From positions 1-64,000 of the forward strand of contig JAGNEZ010000016.1 of NCBI GenBank assembly GCA_018003015.1: 64,000 nt of DNA. The letters run 5' to 3'. Position numbers and translations under genes: made by a program. Shown here piece after piece: positions 62,301 through 64,000 of the stretch. Origin of the DNA: Phycisphaerae bacterium. GTDB taxonomy: Bacteria > Planctomycetota > Phycisphaerae > UBA1845 > PWPN01. How positions within the stretch are numbered: the stretch's first letter is position 1; every line of letters starts with the position of its first letter. Under the pieces are notes generated by a model that did not search any database, was not told where the DNA came from, and was given only the letters and a program-made list of their open reading frames with translations.

Positions 62301-63107
62301 GTAGAACCGGTCCGTGTGGCCGCCGGCATACAGCCCGCGAGCAACTGACCAGGTGCCCGCCGTCCAGTCGCCGCCCGATCCGATTCCAGCGGTCAAGGCC
62401 GTGTTTGGGCTGCCGCTTGCAGTCATATCGGTCTGGGCGACCACGCTGTATCCAGCGCCGGCCGCTGCATCGTTGAGGTACAGTGTTAGGGTGCTGCCAT
62501 CGCTGACCGCGGCCATGTGGTACCAGCGTCCGGCGGTGATTGCCCCGCCCGCCGAGATCGCCTCGTGCCAGACACCAGAAACGTCGGCGTACTTGATGGC
62601 GACCCCATAACCGGGGACAAGCTGGAAATACAGAGCCGCCAAGTTGCCATCATTTGACGTTGCCCCCCGGCTGTCACGCCCGACAATAGTTCTATAGGTG
62701 TCGGTGCCGGTAAGCTTGAAGGATCCCTCAATCGTGAAGGCCGCGGGAGTCATCGTCCGCATGGCCTCCGACCCGGTGAACAGACCGGGATAGTCGCCCG
62801 TATTCTGATTGCTGTAGCTATTGGTGGCTCCCGTCTGGGGGATCGTGCTCGCCGCCACGTCGGTGCGGTACGCGGAGCCGGCCCATGCCGCCGCCGTCCA
62901 TGCCGACAAGGCGTTACCGTTGCCTGAGCTGTCGGCGACACCCGGGTCGAATACTCCGTCGCCCGTGGTATGGAGGACCATGGCGTCCGCCGGTCCTTCC
63001 TCGAATCGCCAGTAGGCAACCGTCGCGCCCATGGCGAGGGCCGACTGCCACACCAACACTCCAACTACCGCGCCGACGACAGACTGTCTTAGTCTTGAGA
63101 TTTGCAT
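59400..63107 (-). CDS. Large secreted multidomain protein: three LamG and two Ig-like (BIG2) units, dockerin-like end
   Basis: The 1235-aa protein has a signal peptide (VVGAVVGVLVWQSALAMG). Residues about 28-290 form a LamG/concanavalin-like domain (VAYWRFEEGP, AAFTIEGSFKL, WYHMAAVSDGSTLTLYLND, YIDEVRISDEALTP). Then comes a unit occurring twice (about 300-735 and 740-1150): Ig-like segments with TYAVDPAGVLTVGADGLITAVG or its equivalent, plus a LamG-type half with GPLAPDALRTGSGWSVEVWMYN. The C-terminus has two Ca-binding repeats (DLNLDGYVNGLDFALFF and DFDGDKDVDQVDLGIY), like a dockerin type I module. GAGGTGAGGG precedes the ATG. It is probably a cell-surface or cellulosome-like carbohydrate-binding protein. 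Confidence 0.82.
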   Translation of the reverse strand: MQISRLRQSVVGAVVGVLVWQSALAMGATVAYWRFEEGPADAMVLHTTGDGVFDPGVADSSGNGNALSAWTAAAWAGSAYRTDVAASTIPQTGATNSYSNQNTGDYPGLFTGSEAMRTMTPAAFTIEGSFKLTGTDTYRTIVGRDSRGATSNDGNLAALYFQLVPGYGVAIKYADVSGVWHEAISAGGAITAGRWYHMAAVSDGSTLTLYLNDAAAGAGYSVVAQTDMTASGSPNTALTAGIGSGGDWTAGTWSVARGLYAGGHTDRFYGYIDEVRISDEALTPSQFLFTLPPGSYMVMNPDTIDAAPYDPQIGVSLVIPTSCNESEPVDVTVTSDNPSVAKPAGSTGSTVVSYAVGDGPTKPVAIEFGGVAGQANFTLSGGLCPAGPGAALTVTVHAIESAEIQVTYDTMAVGGTQQARVIGSFGTVGTRDITSAAKGTTYAVDPAGVLTVGADGLITAVGVGSATVTAMNDGVTSSPVSITVGAAPSIAVAGPGILLVDLKATDPTAGTAVWNNTGLLGDFAIVGNPKTEVVAGVPAVTFSVMGDAYQGPLAPDALRTGSGWSVEVWMYNPTVDFDMESMVTWGHRNGPNGTNVSFGCGNDVNWGAVAAWGDPDIGWGSEPTGAPPTNQWLHLVYTYSYDAASNSSTIAVYDNGVRMNSEVTNYQLIPHLGTINLCAQNLVDPPSDFFMDEWGMLSLANVRVHGGTLTLEQVVHNYNAGIQTYVPDHMTILPQTMNAAVVDTGLTAAVTIPATCNASQAVAVTVTSSDPAVAKPAGGNGSAVLTFSAGGETTQTFEIALVSAGEADFTLSADTACPTGLLSTMHVTVYAAGSVDLKATYDIMQVGQSQQATVTADFGPVGTRDVSAASYGTTYAVSPAGVVDVSADGQITAVGLGTAILTASYGGLTTAQFTVVVAEPGKARCKVAGSGILLVDLSATDATAGQAVWLNKGSLGDFAAIDQPVLETIADEQAVTFNGTSAYQGPLAPAVLLGLQSRSIEVWAYNPLIECSTCIETMVAWGHRGGNPCGSNLAFGYGDHGTWGAVAGWCDNGDIGWNDAGGSPTLGEWHHLVYTYDPALEGGTTVLYDNGVRVNSEVSGAMLTHPGHINLAVQNLSANPMDLFTTAEMGILSLAVVRVHDGALTADEVDFNYRLGIRGLGQIRPDLNLDGYVNGLDFALFFPCAGGPAVPVTEACSIADFDGDKDVDQVDLGIYQWCFSGETPATPGCDTLPGT

Positions 63108-63405
63108 CCCTCACCTCGTTTTCCCAAAGACAACAACTGATCCACGCGAAACCGAATCCACATGCCGACGTGCTCCCATGACCCGCGCATCCGCCTGTCC
63201 GGCGGAAGTCGACGACCGTCTTCAGACGCTGACCGAAGCCATCAGCGGTGGCAACCGCCGTCGAGAAACGAGCGTCGATGCGGGCCGTGGCCCATCCCAG
63301 AATCCGGGGTTCTCGACCCGTTCCCAGGAGCAGACACCCGCGGTTGGGCGTCACGCAGCAGGTCACTACCCGCATCGACACGTGTGTATGAGCTCTCAGA
63401 ATACC
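63108..63405. other. Short region between the two LamG genes
   Basis: No gene is supported. It lies between the terminator-like hairpin after the partial gene and the ribosome site of the large LamG gene. No clear promoter was identified. Confidence 0.3.
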
Positions 63406-63431
63406 GCCCGGGGTCCTCGCACCCCCCGGGC
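63406..63431 (-). terminator. GC-rich hairpin after the PEP-CTERM LamG gene
   Basis: GCCCGGGG (63406-63413) pairs with CCCCGGGC (63424-63431) with a ten-base loop, beginning 16 bases past the stop codon. There is no strong T-run on the minus strand, so termination is plausible but not certain. Confidence 0.35.
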
Positions 63432-63446
63432 CGGCGACAGAGGCCG

Positions 63447-64000
63447 TTACTTCGATGCTCGCCTTCGTCCGAAAGCGAGGGCGCCGAAGAGGGCCAGAGC
63501 GATGAGCGAGCCGGGCTCTGGGGCGTACAGGAATTCGTTGACGCCCAAGGCCGAATCCGAGATGCGGACCTCGTCGATGAAGCCATAGGCCCGATCGCCG
63601 TGGCCACCGGCATACATACCGCGACCGACCGTCCAGGTGCCAGCCACCCAGTCACCGCCTGATCCCAGTCCTGCGGTTAGGGCGGTGTTGGTGCTGCCGC
63701 TGGTGGTCATGTCGGTCGAAACGAGCAGTTTGTAGCCGCCGCCGGCATCGACATCGTTCAGATAGAGGGACAGCTTCTGGCCGTCGCTGACCGCGGCCAT
63801 GTGATACCAATGCCCCGCAGCGCTGTCCGGATACGCAAAGCCGGCGACCGCGCCGGCGGCCGAGATGGCTTCGTGCCAGAAGCCCTGGACGTCGCAGAAC
63901 TTGACCGCGACGGCGTTATCCGGAATGATCTGGAAGTACAAGGCAGCCAAGTCACCATTGATGGTTGCCGTCCCCCGGCTGTCGCGCCCGATGATGGTGC
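63447..64000 (-). CDS. LamG-domain protein with PEP-CTERM sorting tail (5' end outside the window)
   Basis: This gene is cut by the window edge; only the last 184 or so codons are present. The visible part begins in a LamG/concanavalin-like domain close to the first domain of the neighbouring protein (shared TIxGRDSRG and NTALTAGxGSGGDW). The C-terminus, PEPGSLIALALFGALAFGRRR, is a PEP-CTERM signal: PEP motif, hydrophobic helix and basic end, recognised by an exosortase that removes it for surface release or glycosylation. The exosortase gene is not in the window. Confidence 0.85.
   Translation of the reverse strand, partial: TIIGRDSRGTATINGDLAALYFQIIPDNAVAVKFCDVQGFWHEAISAAGAVAGFAYPDSAAGHWYHMAAVSDGQKLSLYLNDVDAGGGYKLLVSTDMTTSGSTNTALTAGLGSGGDWVAGTWTVGRGMYAGGHGDRAYGFIDEVRISDSALGVNEFLYAPEPGSLIALALFGALAFGRRRASK

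Noticed and set aside
1..64000. CRISPR arrays, insertion sequences, prophage or integrase attachment sites
   Set aside because: No direct-repeat array, transposase, integrase or phage structural gene was found in any frame.

Overview
The window is GC-rich, densely coded chromosomal DNA, most likely from a planctomycete (Planctomycetota, probably Phycisphaerae-like). The clues are a membrane protein with the YNLTGLP/RCPECG zinc ribbon common in that phylum, DUF1570 and sulfatase genes, LamG proteins ending in a PEP-CTERM tail or a dockerin-like module, many secreted carbohydrate-active enzymes, and an hpf-ptsN-ptsH-ptsI block. No phage, IS element or CRISPR array was seen. Many genes start at GTG or TTG behind a good Shine-Dalgarno sequence.

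The most notable locus is 4675-9089 (minus strand), a compact thiazole/oxazole-modified peptide (TOMM) cluster. It holds a SagB-type dehydrogenase, a fused leader-binding/E1-like plus YcaO cyclodehydratase, and, directly upstream, a 418-aa polytopic membrane protein. The N-terminus of that protein looks like a streptolysin S-type precursor: an FLDPV leader motif (FxxxB) at residues 2-6 and a CCCCTCC core at residues 40-46. No protease or exporter gene is next to it. A TOMM substrate fused in frame to a multi-pass membrane protein is the main candidate for an undescribed system.

Layout: 1-2.7 kb, a broken small lipoprotein-like gene, a neutral-ceramidase-like enzyme and a Tat-exported TIM-barrel protein. 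2.8-4.6 kb, an ABC1/UbiB kinase-like protein. 4.7-9.1 kb, the TOMM cluster. 9.9-12.4 kb, queA and rtcB. 12.5-15.2 kb, an SGNH hydrolase, a methyltransferase, tRNA-Arg(TCT), a long gene-free stretch with an orphan terminator, and tRNA-Thr(CGT). 15.5-24.7 kb, a GH78 rhamnosidase, an Ala-rich coiled-coil protein, an aldo/keto reductase, argH, a DUF1570 peptidase-like protein and a small lipoprotein. 24.8-31.4 kb, RNase E/G with a DUF2344 partner, then PTS EI, HPr, EIIA-Ntr and HPF with no sugar permease, suggesting a regulatory phosphorelay. 31.6-41.4 kb, two paired envelope proteins, an M48 peptidase, a large GH101-like secreted protein and a sulfatase. 41.7-49.7 kb, an orphan Flp pilin, then three envelope genes followed by an OmpR-type regulator and its histidine kinase. 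49.7-59 kb, a fucosidase-like hydrolase, a methyltransferase/radical SAM/glycosyltransferase operon, a small coiled-coil protein, a beta-helix protein and an aldo/keto reductase. 59.4-64 kb, two related LamG proteins, the second cut by the window edge.

Functionally the window combines housekeeping genes (argH, queA, rtcB, rne/rng, tRNAs), a regulatory PTS with ribosome hibernation factor, and scattered functions for degrading fucose-, rhamnose- and sulfate-containing polysaccharides. All function calls come from motifs and remembered family features; no database search was run.
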